Positions 63,390-64,000 of a stretch of 64,000 nt of DNA are shown here, piece after piece (position 1 is the first letter of the stretch; each line of letters begins with the position of its first letter). The position numbers and the translations under genes are program-made. The notes under the pieces are model-generated. The model ran no database searches. It saw nothing but the letters and a program-made list of their open reading frames with translations, and had not been told where the DNA came from. This DNA is from Saccharospirillum sp. MSK14-1 (lineage in GTDB: Bacteria > Pseudomonadota > Gammaproteobacteria > Pseudomonadales > Natronospirillaceae), in NCBI RefSeq assembly GCF_003054965.1, contig NZ_MIES01000033.1, forward strand, positions 682,001 through 746,000. Direction: 5' to 3'.

Positions 63390-63464
63390 GCGGGAATAGC
63401 TCAGTGGTAGAGCACAACCTTGCCAAGGTTGGGGTCGCGAGTTCGAATCTCGTTTCCCGCTCCA
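63390..63464 (+). tRNA. tRNA-Gly (anticodon GCC)
   Basis: A 75-base complete tRNA including CCA. The acceptor stem GCGGGAA pairs with TTCCCGC, the anticodon loop TTGCCAA gives GCC, and the T-arm reads TCGCGAGTTCGAATCTCG. It is the only complete tRNA-Gly in the array. Confidence 0.95.
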
Positions 63465-63513
63465 AAATTCATACGGAAGTGGCCAGTTAGGGGCGCGAGC
63501 TGGAACGCCAGTC

Positions 63514-63537
63514 CGATCGAATCTCGTTTCCCGCTCC
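63514..63537 (+). repeat. displaced copy of the tRNA-Gly 3' end
   Basis: 21 bases from the T-arm to the discriminator of tRNA-Gly (63443-63463) recur exactly at 63517-63537, 53 bases downstream of the intact gene. The sequence in front of it (63478-63513) is not tRNA-like. It resembles either the remnant of another tRNA-Gly copy or an attachment-site duplicate. Confidence 0.7.
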
Positions 63538-63542
63538 GAATG

Positions 63543-63570
63543 AAAAAAGCAGCCAATGGCTGCTTTTTTT
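63543..63570. terminator. bidirectional rho-independent terminator
   Basis: AGCAGCCA and TGGCTGCT pair almost without a loop, with an A tract on the left and a T tract on the right. It can end the tRNA transcript and the leftward ComEA-like gene. Confidence 0.85.
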
Positions 63571-63591
63571 GTATCTGGGTTTGCGGGGCTT

Positions 63592-63903
63592 TTATTCCGT
63601 TGTGCCGATTCGGATTTTGTCTCGATTTTTTTCCAGAGTGGCTGGGCCAATTCCGGTGACATTCAGCAAATCCTCAGGTGCGATAAAAGCGCCGTTTTCC
63701 TCTCGGTAGTCGACGATCGCCTGAGCTTTCGACTGACCGACGCCTTCCAGTAAGTCGGCCATCTTAGTGGCGTCGTCGTTGTTGATATCGACATAGATGA
63801 CGACGCTTTCAGGCGTTGAACCTGAATCGCTTTCTTCAGCGACGGCGTTAACGTTGAGCGCGGCCAGGGTCAGGCTGAGTAACAGCAGGATCGTTTTCAT
63901 CAT
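63592..63903 (-). CDS. ComEA-like helix-hairpin-helix protein
   Basis: 103 residues with a signal peptide (KTILLLLSLTLAALNVNAVAEE) and two helix-hairpin-helix motifs: ADLLEGVGQSKAQAIVDYREENG and LLNVTGIGPATLEKNRDKI. These mark a small periplasmic DNA-binding protein of the ComEA family, which draws in incoming DNA during transformation in competent bacteria; many non-competent species keep it too. ATG 63903 has AAGGA upstream. It ends toward the shared terminator. Confidence 0.88.
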   Translation of the reverse strand: MMKTILLLLSLTLAALNVNAVAEESDSGSTPESVVIYVDINNDDATKMADLLEGVGQSKAQAIVDYREENGAFIAPEDLLNVTGIGPATLEKNRDKIRIGTTE

Positions 63904-64000
63904 GATTATTTCCTTTTGATAGTCATTGGGGCGTCCTTGATCGCATCGGCGATCCTGATCCAATCTATCAAGCTGGAGAGGAAGTCAAAAGTTTGACGAT

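Noticed and set aside
63168-63464. CRISPR-like or phage repeat
   Set aside because: The repeats contain tRNA sequence, occur only twice plus the intact gene, and have no short repeat/spacer pattern or cas genes. No CRISPR array was seen in the window.
63145-63465. Leftward 106-residue open frame with internal repeats
   Set aside because: It is only the reverse reading of the tandem tRNA-Gly repeats and tRNA; the protein repeat mirrors the DNA repeat.

Overview
The window reads as the chromosome of a marine-type gammaproteobacterium, most likely Oceanospirillales or a close relative. The evidence is gene order: mtaD-ubiG-mupP-yciK next to gyrA, then gyrA-serC-pheA-hisC-tyrA/aroA fusion-cmk-rpsA-ihfB-lapA-lapB, as in Pseudomonas-like genomes, plus rnm-yciO-scpA-scpB-rluB. 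A Saccharospirillaceae-like source is my guess from protein flavour, not a proof. The backbone is moderately GC-rich; about 1-2550 and 9990-12540 are visibly AT-rich, as surface-polysaccharide genes often are.

Region 1 (1-26.1 kb) is a cell-surface glycan locus. It holds the end of gmd, fcl (GDP-L-fucose), a GT2, an initiating sugar-phosphate transferase, a four-gene cassette at 4270-9998, an O-antigen ligase/polymerase, a GT4, a kinase-glycosidase-like fusion, two protein-tyrosine-phosphatase-like paralogues, a YrbL-like kinase, another glycosyltransferase, msbA, lptG/lptF, a Wzz-type chain-length protein, cpsG/manB and galE. The cassette is the most interesting part. A PEP-synthase-like kinase, a class I amidotransferase-like hydrolase and a sugar-nucleotide-type nucleotidyltransferase are translationally coupled, in the combination known from Campylobacter jejuni Cj1418-Cj1417-Cj1416 (glutamine kinase, gamma-glutamyl-CDP-amidate hydrolase, CTP:phosphoglutamine cytidylyltransferase), which makes the phosphoramidate donor for capsule. 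Here it is followed by a CDP-glycerol-phosphotransferase-like gene. I infer a phosphoramidate decoration of O-antigen or capsule.

Region 2 (26.1-48.6 kb) is mostly housekeeping: RNase II, a TPR lipoprotein, a membrane adenylate/guanylate cyclase, an MscS channel, Trm112-yidD-cysS, a two-domain QueD-like protein, greB-mnmC, an ectoine-hydrolase-like protein, an SH3/coiled-coil envelope protein, YciI, an RNase AM-like PHP protein, YciO, ScpA, ScpB, RluB, a diguanylate cyclase, YciK, MupP and UbiG.

Region 3 (48.6-63.0 kb) holds mtaD, gyrA, the aromatic/serine/histidine aminotransferase operon, cmk, rpsA, ihfB, lapA and lapB. LapB appears to lack its usual N-terminal membrane anchor.

Region 4 (63.0-64 kb) is a tRNA cluster: tRNA-Glu, two degenerate 111-bp repeats carrying the 5' part of tRNA-Gly, an intact tRNA-Gly(GCC), a displaced copy of its 3' end, a bidirectional terminator and a ComEA-like gene.
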